DNA from: Stomoxys calcitrans
Taxonomy: Eukaryota > Arthropoda > Insecta > Diptera > Muscidae
Direction: 5' to 3'
DNA: 64,000 bases
NCBI RefSeq assembly: GCF_963082655.1
Contig: NC_081552.1
Coordinates: 123,108,458 to 123,172,457 of the forward strand
Part shown: positions 45,384 through 57,296 of the stretch, piece after piece
Position numbering within the stretch: the stretch's first letter is position 1
How the letters are laid out: each line of letters opens with the position of its first letter
Position numbers and translations under genes: made by a program
Notes under the pieces: model-generated
Told to the model about the DNA's origin: nothing
What the model saw: only the letters and a program-made list of their open reading frames with translations
Database searches by the model: none

Positions 45384-46750
45384 TCACCATCGACCGACCA
45401 CCCGACTTCATAACCTCTGAGCGCCGGACGTTCATCAACTACAAGAAGGCCAATTGGACTGGCTTCAGAGAGTATACCAATCGCCGCTTCAATGAACTGC
45501 CACCCCCCTCTGATGTGCTTGTGGCCGAGAGGAAATTCCGAGACATCATCAACGCAGCAGCCGCTCGCTTTATACCAGCCGGTCGAATACCGCAAGTGCG
45601 ACCCAACTTCCCGGCGCAAGCAGTGGTACTCGCAGACGAGCGTGATGGGATTCGTGCTATGGACCCCGCTAACCCCAGAATCAGCGAGCTGAATCTGGAA
45701 ATAAACAGGGTAGTCAACGAACATAAGCGGAATTTGTGGCTGGAACACTTGGAGCAATGTAACTTAGGCACCGGTGCAGGCAAATTGTGGGCCACTGTTA
45801 AGTCTCTCTCGAACCCCGGTAGACGGGACGACAGGACCTCAGTCACTTTTGGCGAGTTAACCGTGACTGATCCGAAGAGATGCGCCAGGTTGTTCAACCG
45901 TCAATTTATCGTGCATCCCGAGAGAGACAGGGAAAGGAGGAGAGCCATTCGCCGTATTCGTGGTCTCCGAGCCGATGAACAGCCATCACAATTTACCGTG
46001 GGCGAAGTTACGAATGTCATCCGTGGCGCCAAATCTTCCAAGGCGTTGGGCCCCGACGGAATCTCTACATTGATGCTGAAGAATCTGGATTTACCTGGAG
46101 TTGAGTACCTTACCACTGTCCTTAACCTGTCATTGAACACTCTTATAGTTCCCGATGTCTGGAAAATGGGCAGAGTGATCCCGCCTGGTAAAGACCCGAG
46201 TTTGGGGGAGTCGTACAGACCGATCTCCCTTCTCTCACCAGTGGCTAAGACGCTTGAGGCATTACTCCTCCCGAGCCTCGTAGGAGAATTTCCATTCGCC
46301 GAGCATCAACACGGATTTCGGAGACTGCACAGCACAACAACAGCTTTGCATGCCATCACCACACACATTTGTCGTGGCTTCAATCAACCCAGGCGATGTG
46401 ATAGGACGGTCCTCGTGGCACTGGACCTATCGAAGGCATTCGACACGGTCAGCCATGCCAAATTATTTGAGGACATCGCCAACACGTCCCTCCAGCCAGG
46501 CCTTAAACGTTGGGTCGCGAATTATCTGTGTGGCCGCCAGTCATTTGTGGAATTTAGGGATAAGAAGTCAAAACACCGTAGAGTGAAACAGGGAGTTCCC
46601 CAAGGCGGGGTGATATCTCCGGCTCTGTTTAACCTCTACCTATCCTCCATCCCACCTCCTCCAGACGGCATAGAGATCGAATCATATGCGGACGACTGCA
46701 CGATCTTGGCATCAGGCCCCCACCCATTGATGACATCTGCGATAGGTTGA
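45384..46750 (+). pseudogene. non-LTR retrotransposon reverse transcriptase, copy 2
   Basis: Identical to copy 1 in all 411 residues from ATG 45515, with motif A Asp, VPQGG and YADD present. It is separated from the upstream and downstream frames by the same two frameshifts as copy 1. Confidence 0.9.
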
Positions 46751-47913
46751 ACGTCTACCTCAACGAGCTTGCCTCATATTTCGCTGCAAGAAATCTGAAG
46801 ATATCCGCCACCAAATCTTCAGCCACACTGTTCACTATAAATACGCGTGAGGTGAATTCTGAGCTGACTGTGATGGTCGATGGAGAATTGATTCCGACCA
46901 TCAAGTGTCCCAAAATACTTGGCGTCACATTTGACAGCTCCTGCACTTTCTCCCCACATGCCACAGCAATCTGCAATAAAGTCAAAAGTAGAAACAAGGT
47001 CCTCAAGTCACTCGCTGGCAGCACTTGGGGTGCAGACAAAGAAACCTTGTTAACCACGTACAAAGCAATTGGCCGGTCTGTGGTAAGTTATGCAGCGCCA
47101 GTGTGGTCCCGTCAGCTTTGTGACACGCAGTGGAATAATATTCAGATCTGTCAGAATGCCGCCCTCCGAACTGCGACGGGCTGTCTCCTTAGTTCTCATG
47201 TGGACCACCTCCATCAGGAGACAAAGATCCTACCAGTGCGAAGACATAACTACATGCTGTCTAAGCAATACCTTTTGAGCTGTTATCGCAGAAATCATCC
47301 AAATCATCATCTTGTGGATAGATACCCACCGCCCAGAAGCCTTAAGGTAGATCTACATGATCTAGAGCGTGAGGTCCAGCGCTACAAGAGAGAACCTCTA
47401 GATCAAGCGGCATATCAAGCGAGTCTGAACAACATTCATGCAGACACGGTAGCAGACGCGTTAACTGGCTACCGGGTGAATGTAGTCCTTGGAGAACGAC
47501 CGCCACCCATTGCACCCGAAGAAATCGACCTCCCCCAGCAAACCAGAGTGGTTCTGGCTCAATTACGTTCCGGCAGATGCAGCCGCCTCAATTCCCACAG
47601 AGCTAGGATTGATGCCGACGTGCAAGATTTATGTCCCGATTGTAACCAGGGACCGCACGATACTCGTCACCTGTTTAACTGCCCGGCCAGACCCACTCGA
47701 CTCAGACCCAGATCCCTGTGGACGCACCCCATCTTAGTCGCGGAGTTCCTGGGTCTTGACACTCAACAGAATCAAGCAGACGAAAGAAAGTACACAATAA
47801 ACTGCTACAACAACAACAACAACAAACTATGGTTGGCTCTCGATGTCCACAGATCACATGCGATAGATATATCAGAAGTACCTTCTAACTTATATCGGGG
47901 ATCCAATACCTGA
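46747..47913 (+). pseudogene. non-LTR retrotransposon thumb and C-terminal finger, copy 2
   Basis: Identical protein to copy 1, with CPDCNQGPHDTRHLFNCP and the CAACAACAA tract at the end. Confidence 0.88.
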
Positions 47914-48513
47914 CAGTAGTTTAGAAAACCTTAGTTTTCAAGTGTGTTATAAGGCACATCCGTGGCTATCAGTTCCGACAAAGCCGTGTCAATGTCATTC
48001 TTTGGCTTTGAGTTTGTGTCATAACAACAGCTCTTTTAAAGTAAGAAGCTACAGAATGCATCGACGATCTACGACTGCTGCTTGTCGATGCGATGTTTTC
48101 AGTATCCGTCGAAATGGTTGGAGAGCTGGAATCTGGGACATGCATTTCCAAGCCAATGTTTTTTTTTTTTTCAAATGATCGCGCAAGTTAAAAGTATTTT
48201 CACTTGTTTTGAACCAGGGAGTCGGAGCCAAATGGGCGTGGAGCGTGGCGGAGCGGACTGAAGCAGACCTATTTTTGTCGGAGCGGGAGTGGAGTGGAAG
48301 AGAAATTTCTTGAATCTCAAGCGGAGCGGAGTGATTTCCAATCTCAAAATTTGTTCCGCTCAGACAATGTAAAAATCTTTAAGATACACATTCTTTGGAT
48401 TAACGAACTTATTATTTTGGTGAATTAAACGAAAATTTTAAATAATTACATTAACATGAGATAACCTTAGAGAGCAGATTAGTATCATTTTTAAAATTTC
48501 GTCTTCAAGTCAA
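47834..48513. other. spacer, duplicate of 38640-39319
   Basis: Same GGAGCGG-rich stretch at 48214-48374. Confidence 0.4.
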
Positions 48514-48664
48514 AACAAGTGAAAACAAGCTAAGTGCGATAGGGCAAACTACTATATACCAATCTCCATTGATGGCATTTGTCAAGTTTTTTTTTTATAA
48601 GTTGAAAGTAAAAGGGATCAAGCAACAAACTCCATGGATTTTTATATCCACTACCATAGGAACT
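48514..48664 (-). mobile_element. decayed HINE end, duplicate of 39320-39470
   Basis: Same AACAAGTGAAAACAAGC and ATATACCAATCTCCATTGATG blocks at offset 9194. Confidence 0.4.
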
Positions 48665-48671
48665 TTAAATC

Positions 48672-49794
48672 CAACATTTTGGAAAGGGCAAGAAAGGCAA
48701 CTCTTGCCCCATACACCTGCAAAAGAGCCATTGGCAAAAGTTGGGGGTTTAGACCGCGTGTCATGCATTGGGTGTTTACTGGAGTGGTATGACCTATAAT
48801 GCCATATGGTGTTGTGGTTTGGTGGAGGGCGCTTCAAAAGTCCACCTTCAGCTCAATACTTAACCGGGTTCAAAGGATGGCCTGTTTGTGCATCACAGCC
48901 GCACTGAGAACGACACCATCTGATGCACTGAATTTAATGCTACATCTAATGTCTCTTGACATTGTGTGACAAATTGCTGCGACCACTGCTGTGAGGTTAA
49001 AGGAACTTTCTCTTTGGTCATGTGGCGGTGTGTTATCCTTGATACAATGTCCAATGTTCGAGGTAGTGTGGACAAAAAGTACTGCACCACTATTTGGACA
49101 AAAAGTACTGCACCACTATTCTCGATAGAACCGATTGCAACTACGATATCTCCAATAATAGAAGTTAAATAAACTTCTATACGGATGGTTCCAAACTAAA
49201 CGACCAGGCGTGCTTTTGGATGTTCTCTAAAGATATAGAACTGGTCATATCGAAAAGGTTACCCGACCACTGCAATGTGTATCAAGCGGAGATCTTTGCA
49301 ATTTAGGAAGTAGTGAAATGGCTAAGATATAATGTCATAACGACAATTGGCATAAATATGCCAGGCAGCCATTAAATTCCTGGAGAACGTAAAAAACAAA
49401 AACCGCCCTCGACTGTCGTAGATCTCTCAACGAGATGGCTAAACAGTTCACAATTCACCTGTTCTGGGTGCAGGGCCACAGAGATGTACAAGGGATTTGT
49501 AAAGCGGACGAGCTTGCGAGATAAGCAACTAACTTTCACATTTCAAGGAAACTGGAATCTGTGGTTATGCCTCTTGCGACATATAAGCTAAGTTTTCAGG
49601 ATTAGGCTCAAGGCACAACGAAAAGATGGTCACAAAGAGGGGACTGTGAGCATTCCAAAACTTTGTGGCCTACTCTAGACTTGAAGAGGTCTACTGCTTT
49701 GATGTCATTTGGCTAGAACAGACGTCTAAGTCATTGTGTCAGTCATGACAGACTGAAGGTTGCCAGCAACGACTTTTGCATGAAATGATATGAA
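48672..49794 (+). pseudogene. LINE ORF2 C-terminal and RNase H relic, copy 2
   Basis: Duplicate of 39478-40600; same stops. Confidence 0.62.
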
Positions 49795-50292
49795 AAAGCG
49801 AATTATTTGCCTTTTTTTTTGGTAAAAAATTACTTTCCTTGATTAGTCTTTATTGAAAAAACTTGCTTACATACCTTTATTTTTACTTTTTCGTTCGTGA
49901 AGAGGATATATATTGTAGTAGATGATTTTTAAGACACATTTGAACAAGATATGTCACCAAAAATTTACAAAAAATTTACTAAAAAATGTCGATTTTGAAA
50001 CCATATTTGCCCGAAAAGGGCATTTTGGGAATTTTCATGAAAAAATCGGGCAGAATTTATTTTAGTTTTTTTAAGAACAATTTTGTCTGCAAAATTCAAA
50101 AAGAATTTTTTTATTTGTGATTTTCTTAGAATTTTTTCAATATGAATTTTCGTTTTCAAAAAATCTAATAATTAAATTCTTGCCACATTCTTGCTTACAA
50201 AAATTTCTCACCGAATATCTTCATTTTTTATGTTATCATACTATTTTTGTCTTCTACAAGTCTAGACCTTTTTGAACGATGTATAATTTATA
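49795..50292. other. AT-rich spacer, duplicate of 40601-41098
   Basis: No gene recognised. Confidence 0.4.
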
Positions 50293-51287
50293 TAAAAAAC
50301 TAGCCGAACCGGGTCCGCACCGCTGCGCCATCTTTAACTTGCTAATATCTTTTTAGGGTGGGGACACTTCGCCCTGAATGCGATATCGAATTCGTGCCAC
50401 TGTAGCCTATGACGCTGAACGCGTTCCTCCCACGTTACCCCAAAAAAACACCAACCAAAATCAAAAGTGGACCGATAAGGACAATATGGGTATCAAATGA
50501 AAAGTATGCGGGAGTAGATAACGAATCTGCCATACAAATTCATGTCGAAGTATAGGGGGTCACCCCACCCCATAAAAACGGCCAAAATGAACACATTAGA
50601 CAATCGCGGATATAGGGGACTCTGTTTGTTCCATATAGACTAAAAAACGGCAGAACAAATTTTCGCGTATTGTGTAGGTTGGTCTGGAAGGAAACAAAGG
50701 CTATATAATTTTTCGATATTGGACGGTTGGCGGACCCTCCCCCTTATGCCAAAAATACAACCCAAAGTCAAAAGCCAATCGAGACAATATAGGTATCAAA
50801 TGAAAGGTATTGCAAAAAAAAATACGAATATGGTATTGCAATTTGAGTCTAAGTACCCATAGGGCCGCCCCAACCCCAAAACTCCCCCAAACAGACATAT
50901 TGGACGTTCGTTTCAACTGAACTTCATTTCCGTTGGGAAAAAAGAACGAATGTTATATCTATTTTCAGTGCAAAGTGTCGCCCCAGCCCCAAAACACCCT
51001 CCAAACGGCTCATATTAACAGGCCATGCCAATATGGGGATCAAATTTAAGGGATTTGGAAGTGCAGTACGAATTTGATATTCATATTTGAGTCGAATGTC
51101 TGAGGTGCCTCCCATCCCCTAAAAAGCTCTTCTGATTACCCTACTTTTTAAAAACACCAGGAACCGAGCAGGGGAAAACTTCTCACACATAAATGAGTGC
51201 TTTGCGATTCAAGTTTAAACTTAATGATAAAATATAAGAGAGTTACAGATGGCGCAGCGAAGCGGGACGGGTTCGGCTAGTTTTTTA
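50293..51287. repeat. family-B foldback, copy 2
   Basis: Same inverted heads as copy 1. Unlike copy 1 it is followed by further family-B sequence in opposite orientation (51480-52700), so a larger palindrome exists here. Confidence 0.65.
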
Positions 51288-51349
51288 TGAATTCGAAACC
51301 TCTGAGCAGTATTTGAGAAATTTGGTGTTTGCTATTTATCGCCATCAAA

Positions 51350-51470
51350 ATGATTTTTAACGGCATGACGCCGTTCGGATTAAAAAAAGGCCCCTTACCA
51401 TTGAGTTTAAACTTGAATCGGAAAGCACTCATTGATGTGTGAGAAGTTTGCCCCTTCTCGGGTCCTGGTG
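51350..51470 (+). mobile_element. SINE 3' fragment
   Basis: GGCATGACGCCGTTCGG, CCCCTTACCATTGAG, ACTTGAATCGGAAAGCACTC and ATTGATGTGTGAGAAG match the 3' half of the tRNA-derived SINE (23727-24030). The same tail lies reversed at 51170-51235. Confidence 0.65.
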
Positions 51471-52700
51471 TTTTTAAAAAGCAGGTAATCAGAAGTGCTT
51501 TTAGGGGATGGATAGCACCTCAGACATTTCGACTCAAATATAGATATCAAATTTGTGCTGCACTTCCAAGTCCCTTTAGTTTGAGTCCCATATTGCCATG
51601 GCTGTTAATATGAACCGTATGGAGGGTGTTTTGGGGCTGGGGCGGCCTCCGACACTTTGCACTAAAAATAGACATAAAATTCGTTCTTTATTCCTAACGG
51701 AAATGAAGTTCAGTTAAGGGGGTGCTTAAGGGCGTACCCCAAAACACTTGGCTTCAAAATTGGATACCAAATTCGTTTTCTACTCTCAAGTACCTTTTAT
51801 TTGAGTCCCATATTGTCATAATAACCCAATTGACGAATATTTAGGAGAAAATGCGCCACCTAGACTTGAACGCAAATTTTAATGTCATATTCGTAATCTA
51901 CTCCCAAATACCTTTCATTTGAGTTCCATATAGCCATGGTCGGCTAATATGCCCATTTGGGGATATTTGGGGGTGGGCGACCTCGCATTACTTGGACCTA
52001 ATGTTTTATGCCATATTTGTAATCTACTGCCTAATACTTTTCATTTGCGTCACATATTGACATGAACTTCGAATAATCCGTTTGGAGGAGTTTTGGGGTT
52101 GGGGTGGCCCATTGGGTACTTGGACCCAACTTTTAATACCATACTCGTTTTCTGGTCTCGAATTCCTTTCATTTGATACCCTTGTTGTGTCGATCGGATC
52201 ACTTTCGGATATGGGCAGCATTTTTGGGGTAAAGGGGAGGGTCCGCCTCCACCCGACATCTAATAATTATATAGCCTATGTCTCCTTCCAGACAAACGTA
52301 CACAATATATAAAAATTTTAAGAAAATCCGTTCAGCCAAGTATCATAATGGGTCAAATGGCGTTTTTGAGGGGTGGGGTGAGCCGCTATATTTCGATCTG
52401 ATTTTGTATGCCAGAATTGAAACGAACGTCCAATATGTCTGTTTGGGGAAGTTTGGGGTTGGGGCGGACCGATGGATACATAGACTTTCAATATCATATT
52501 CGTATTCTTCTCTCCAATACCTTTCATTTGATACCTATATTGTCTCGATCGGTCCACTTTTGATTGTGAGTTGTGTTTTTGGCATAAGGGCGAGGGTCCG
52601 TCCCCCGTCCGATATCGAAAAATTATGTAGCCTATGTTTCCTTCCAGACCAACCTACAAACAAACAAACCGACAAACAAACAAACACAAATTGAATTGCC
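51471..52700 (+). repeat. family-B repeat, forward, with tail
   Basis: Several diverged blocks (CATTTGAGTCCCATATTG, GGGTGTTTTGGGGC) followed by CCTTCCAGACCAACC and ACAAACAAACAAACAC (tail). The segment 51480-51735 is the inverse of 50925-51135. Confidence 0.55.
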
Positions 52701-52934
52701 CATAGGTATTGAGATTGACATGTGTTGTTGTTCTTATATGTCTGTGGTCGCGATTTGGAACAAGGCAACGATTGATAATGAAATAAATTGGTATAAAAGA
52801 ATGATGTCAATAACTGCTAGTAACTGATTTTAATTACTTACGTAAGTACATTTGTAAGTCAAATGTATTTATATGGGTCGTTCCATAGGATATTGTTTAG
52901 TGGAAATTGATTGCCTTTAATAGATTTAGAGTCA
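52701..52934. other. spacer, nothing recognised
   Basis: No feature. Confidence 0.35.
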
Positions 52935-53175
52935 ATTATTTTTTAGACATCCACGGCTGTCGAAAAACCTAACATAAGTTACTGTGTCAAATTTCAGCAA
53001 AATCCGAAAAAAATGCAGCGTGATTTTAACAGACAGACTTGGCTATATCGTCTTAAACTTTTACGACGATCAAGAATATATATACTTTATAGGGCCGAAA
53101 ATATATATTTCGATATTTTGCAAACAGAATGCCAAAATTAATATACCCCCCTTTGGTGGTGGATATGAAAAAACG
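52935..53175 (-). mobile_element. HINE fragment, reverse (62-kb-type subfamily)
   Basis: GATTTTAACAGACAGAC, CTTAAACTTTTACGACGATC, AAGAATATATATACTTTATAG and TATACCCCCCTTTGGTGGTG form the head of a copy in reverse. Confidence 0.65.
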
Positions 53176-53404
53176 TAAGCCCGAATGGGGATCTGGGCTT
53201 TGGGTTTTGATAATTAAATTAATCACCTCTAGTTTTGAAGTACATATTGCACTAGTTTAAGTTGACATATCTATTTCAACCTTCACTTAAGACACATCTA
53301 CAATATGGCCTCTTTATAAAACAAAACGAGAATGTTAAGATATTTTTCCAATAATCATCAATGAATATAAAATTTTTTTAACCAAAATAAATCCTTTTTC
53401 GTAA
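53176..53404. other. spacer, nothing recognised
   Basis: AT-rich; no feature. Confidence 0.35.
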
Positions 53405-53872
53405 TTTTTATACCCTCCACCATAGGATGGGGGGATATAGCTGCCATATAAACTGATCTTGGGTCTTGACTTCTTGAGCCTTTAGAGTGCGCAATTTTTA
53501 TCCGATTTGAATGAAATTTTGCTCGAAGTATTTTGTTATGATATCCAACAACTGTGCCAAGTGTGATTCAAATCGGTTCATAAGCTGATATAGCTGTCAT
53601 ATAAACAGATCTGCGGCTTGACTTCTTGAGCTAATAGAGGGCCCAATTCTTATCCGATTTAGCTGAAATTTTGCATGACGTATTTTATTCCTATTTTCAA
53701 CAACTGTGACATATCGGTTCATAATCTGATATAACTGCCATATTAACCGATCTGGGATCTTGACTTCTTGAGCCTCTAGAGGTCGCAATTATAATCCGAT
53801 TTGCCTGAAATTTTGTACGACGGATCCTCTCATAACCATCAACATACGTGTTTATTATGGTGGTATGTGCTG
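53405..53872 (+). mobile_element. HINE, forward, deleted after head and truncated by a LINE
   Basis: Head TTTTTATACCCTCCACCATAG is joined directly to repeat units (box and CCGTCC run missing). It stops at GTGTTTATTATGGTGG where a reverse LINE begins. Confidence 0.75.
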
Positions 53873-54870
53873 CACCCATCCTTAATCCATTGTCCCATCG
53901 CCTTAAGTCTCATAGCCGTAGTGGCTGCCTCACACTTAATTTGTATGTCAAGGGGTCGGATATCTAGAATAGTCCCCAGTTCCCTATTGGGCGTGGTCCT
54001 TATCGCTCCGCCTAGGACATGACAACACGTTCTCTGAACCTGTTGAATGGTCCTTATTCTCCGGGTTAACATTAAGACCCCTGGGTATAGCCCAGTCATA
54101 TGCCATATGCAAGACCCTTTCGGCCCTTCTGCATAACTGGTTCGGGTCCTTACCCCATAAGAAATATTATAGATTAGGTTAGGTAAGAGCGTCAGTCTTT
54201 TACAGACTCACTTAGAAAATTTTGGGTCCATTGTGATACCACGGTAGCGACAGACCAATGCATCTGGCGGGAATTGAACCCACGACGAATCGACGGATGT
54301 CTTACTTTTTATCATGGTATCCACGATACATTCCGTGGTTTTGAGTAGAATGGACGTAAGGATCAAAGGTCTGTAGGCCCTTGGTGTCGCATAACTTGTC
54401 TTGCCAGGCTTGGGTATAAATACCACCCTTACCTCCAGCCAGGATTTCGGAGTATATGGAAGTCCTAGGCACGGTGTGAAAATAGTGGCCAGATGGGGAG
54501 CCAGATAGTCTGCCTCTTCCTGTAGTAACGCCGGAAATATTCCATCAGGTCCGTGTGACTTAAATGGTTTGATGCTCCTCAAGGAATCCTTCACCCTACA
54601 TTTCGTAATTATAAACCTTTGATCAACCTCATTATTCCAAGATTCCGATGTCTCCGTTTGTCCCGTTGTATCCTGTGGAAAATGCGTTTCCACCAAAAGC
54701 CTCAACATGTCCTCCATTGTCTCTGCTTTCACTCCCATGTCCTCTAATAATATTTGAGTTTGGAAATGGGTTTTTGAGAGAAACTTTTTTTTCTCTTCGA
54801 CATCATTTACGCTATCGAACTGTTTGCAGAAAAGCTTCAAGGAGGCACGTTTTGCCCAAAAGAACTTAAG
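53839..54870 (-). pseudogene. LINE reverse transcriptase, reverse strand, two joined parts
   Basis: 54208-54840 encodes MGVKAETMEDMLRLLVETHF, FKSHGPDGIFPALLQEEA, FIPKPGKTSYATPRAYRPL, SILLKTTECIVDTMIK: the RT fingers with KPGK and YRPL motifs, up to just before motif A. 53839-54160 encodes LYPGVLMLTRRIRTIQQV, QRTCCHVLGGAIRTTPNREL and RPLDIQIKCEAATTAMRL, the post-thumb region. The palm (motifs A-E) between them is deleted. It is the same LINE family as 17.9-20.3 kb, collinear with it, and better kept. Confidence 0.78.
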
Positions 54871-54884
54871 CGAACAATAGCTAT

Positions 54885-55380
54885 ATGGGTCCTCATACCT
54901 TTTCCAACGTCGCTAAGGACAGCTTGGTGATGGTAGTTGTCGGCAAGGGAGAAGCACAGGGCTGCATATATAGGAACAATTGTTGTGGGGTTGTCAATGG
55001 ACTATCATCTGTATACACCGATGCCCTGGCGGAATTACATGGGCCTCCTCCAGTCTGCGACGATACATGTTGGTTGGCTTTCCGCGACCAATGCTCAATT
55101 GAGATGAGTCGTTGCGCCCTGAAGAAGATTGGCCATATCTGGGCAGGCGCAGCACTGGATTTAGTCAAGAGAGAAAATATTCCTTCTGACCAATGGTACC
55201 AAGGATACCCTCAGATCCTGAACCCATACTTGGAAAACTAATATTTCATCACCGACTGGCACATCGGTAGATTTGATGAGGCTGATGGCGACCGGAGACA
55301 TGCAGTATTCGTATTAGAATCCGGTTGTCTCGCAGAATATAACAAGTTTTGAAGCTGAAGGTCTATAAAAGCGGTAGGGT
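54885..55380 (+). pseudogene. LINE ORF1 gag-like protein, DUF4780-like fragment
   Basis: The frame 54885-55241 ends CALKKIGHIWAGAALDLVK, RENIPSDQWYQGYPQIL, and with a frame change continues DWHIGRFDEADGDRRHAVF, VLESGCLAEYNKF. The pattern (W-x-GA-x-L-x-x-V-x-R-E-x-x-P ... WR/H-x-GR) resembles the DUF4780-type domain of LINE ORF1 proteins. I recognise this from memory of the pattern only. A stop after YLEN breaks it. Confidence 0.45.
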
Positions 55381-56076
55381 TGGGGAATCAGTTATTGCTA
55401 AACACACAGGAGCTTTGCAGGAGACTGAAAGTCCCTCTGCCACGATCGGAACATAAGAGGAAGGCGTCGAAACGGCACCCGACAAGCCCTGTGTGGCTGG
55501 GTCATCCAGTTGGATTGGACTCAAGGTGTGCGCCAGCGGGGAAGGACAGAAATCAAAAGGTACTTCGACAACAGCAGTTAGTAAAGCTTTTAAGGAGGAA
55601 TTGTCCACACCGCAAGTGGTGTCATGAGGAAAAGTGGTTCCACTTCTTTCGCACCTTCCCCTGGATGCGTACGGTAGCTCAGGTGGCGGACTCAGAAGAC
55701 TACCGCAATTCTAAATCCTGACTATGGTCCGGTTTCTGCAGATAAATCTCCACCATTGTAGGGCCACTTCGGCGGCACTAAATGTTCTACTAATGGTAAA
55801 AGGATTTGACGTGGTTCGTGGACTTAGAATTCCTGGATTTAAACTGCTAAAGGGTACGGGGAATGGGAGACGCAGAGCTTGCAAAGAGTAGTCTAAAAGT
55901 TTTTCTTCTTCCGCCGCTAAGCATTGAAGATTCAGTAGTAACCAGACTTGAAATAAATAAGTCTTATTACAGGCTATCCTCATTATAGGAAGTTATGCTA
56001 ATGCACATAACCAGACATTGGTACGTCCGGATAACAACGAAAGGGGTGAGTTGCTTATCGAACATATTATAAGAAA
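55381..56076 (+). pseudogene. LINE ORF1/ORF2 junction region, decayed
   Basis: The first part (RRLKVPLPRSEHKRKASK) is basic and likely ORF1 tail. No intact motif was found for the N-terminal endonuclease. The frame changes several times. Confidence 0.35.
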
Positions 56077-56297
56077 ATGGCGATTTGTGATAAAGAGATT
56101 AAACCGACCTTTATTGCCAGTAACAGGCAGGAGGTAATAGATTATAACTTTATATCAGAAGATTTAAGCGGAGGGATAAATGACTGGGAAATGTTGGGTG
56201 GCAATAGCTTCTCTGATCATCGGTATATAAGTTTCAGCCTTGGGCAAAATACTGCATAAGTGATCCCCCGGCTAAACAGAAGAAAGGCCTTATTTCA
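56077..56297 (+). pseudogene. LINE endonuclease C-terminal fragment
   Basis: FIASNRQEVIDYNFISEDL, GGINDWEMLGGNSFSDHRY and ISFSL match the end of the R1/LOA-type endonuclease (S-x-F-SDHRY-I). It is cut by the HINE at 56298. Confidence 0.75.
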
Positions 56298-57296
56298 TTT
56301 TTATTCCCTCCACCATAAGATGGGGGGTATACTAATTTCGTCATTCTGTTTGTAACTACTCGAAATATTCGTCTGAGACCCCATAAAGTATATATATTCT
56401 TGATCGTCGCGACATTTTATGTCGATCTAGCCATGTTCGTCCGTCTGTCCGTCCGTCTGTCTGTCGAAAGCACGCTTACTTCCGAAGGAGTAAAGCTAAC
56501 CGCTTGAAATTTTTCACAAATACTTCTTATTAGTGTGGGTCGGTTGGTATTGTATATAGCCCATATCGGTCCATAACCTGATATAGCTGCCATATAAACC
56601 GATCTTGCGTCTTGATTTCTTGAGCCTCTAGCGTGCGCAATTCTTATCCGATTGAAATGAAATTTTTGTTATTATATCCAACAACTGTGCCAAGAATGGT
56701 TCAAATCGGTCCATAACCTGATATAGCTGCCATATAAACCGATCTTGGGTCTTGACTTCTTGAGCCTGTATAGGGCGCAATTCTTATCCGATTGGAATGG
56801 AATTTCGAACGACGTGTTTTGTTATGATACCCAATAACTGTGCCAAGTATGGTTTAAATCGGTCCATAACCTGATATAGCTGCCATATAAACCGATCGTA
56901 GGTCTTGACTTCTTGACCCCTAGAGGTCGCAATTATTATCCGATTTTGTACGACGGATCCCCTCATGACCATCAACAAACGTGTTTATTATGGTCTGAAT
57001 CGGTCTATAGCCCGATACCGATCCCATATAAATCGTTCTCTCTATTTTACTTCGTTAGCCCCAATGGGCGCAATTCTTATACGAATTGGCTGAAATTTTT
57101 CACAGGTCTCCAACATATAATTTAATTGTGGTCCGAACCGGACCATATCTTGATATCGTTTTAATAGCAGAGCAACTCTTTTCTTATATTCTTTTTTGCC
57201 TAAGAAGAGATGCCGGGAAAAGAACTCGACAAATGCGATCCATGGTGGAGGGTATATAAGATTCGGCCCGGCCGAACTAAGCACGCTTTTACTTGT
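56298..57296 (+). mobile_element. full-length HINE, forward, inserted in a LINE
   Basis: Head TTTTTATTCCCTCCACCAT, box, CCGTCCGTCTGTC run, three to four units, hairpin TTCGGCCCGGCCGAA and GCACGCTTTTACTTGT. LINE sequence continues on both sides. Confidence 0.88.

Larger units (their letters stand above)
42156..51349. repeat. 9.2-kb tandem duplication, copy 2
   Basis: Second direct copy of 32961-42155. The junction reads GCCATCAAA|CACGACGTG, with no homology to the left flank of copy 1 (AAATTTTG|CACGACGTG) or the right flank of copy 2 (GCCATCAAA|ATGATTTTT). One C fewer in a C-run is the only difference found. Confidence 0.9.
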
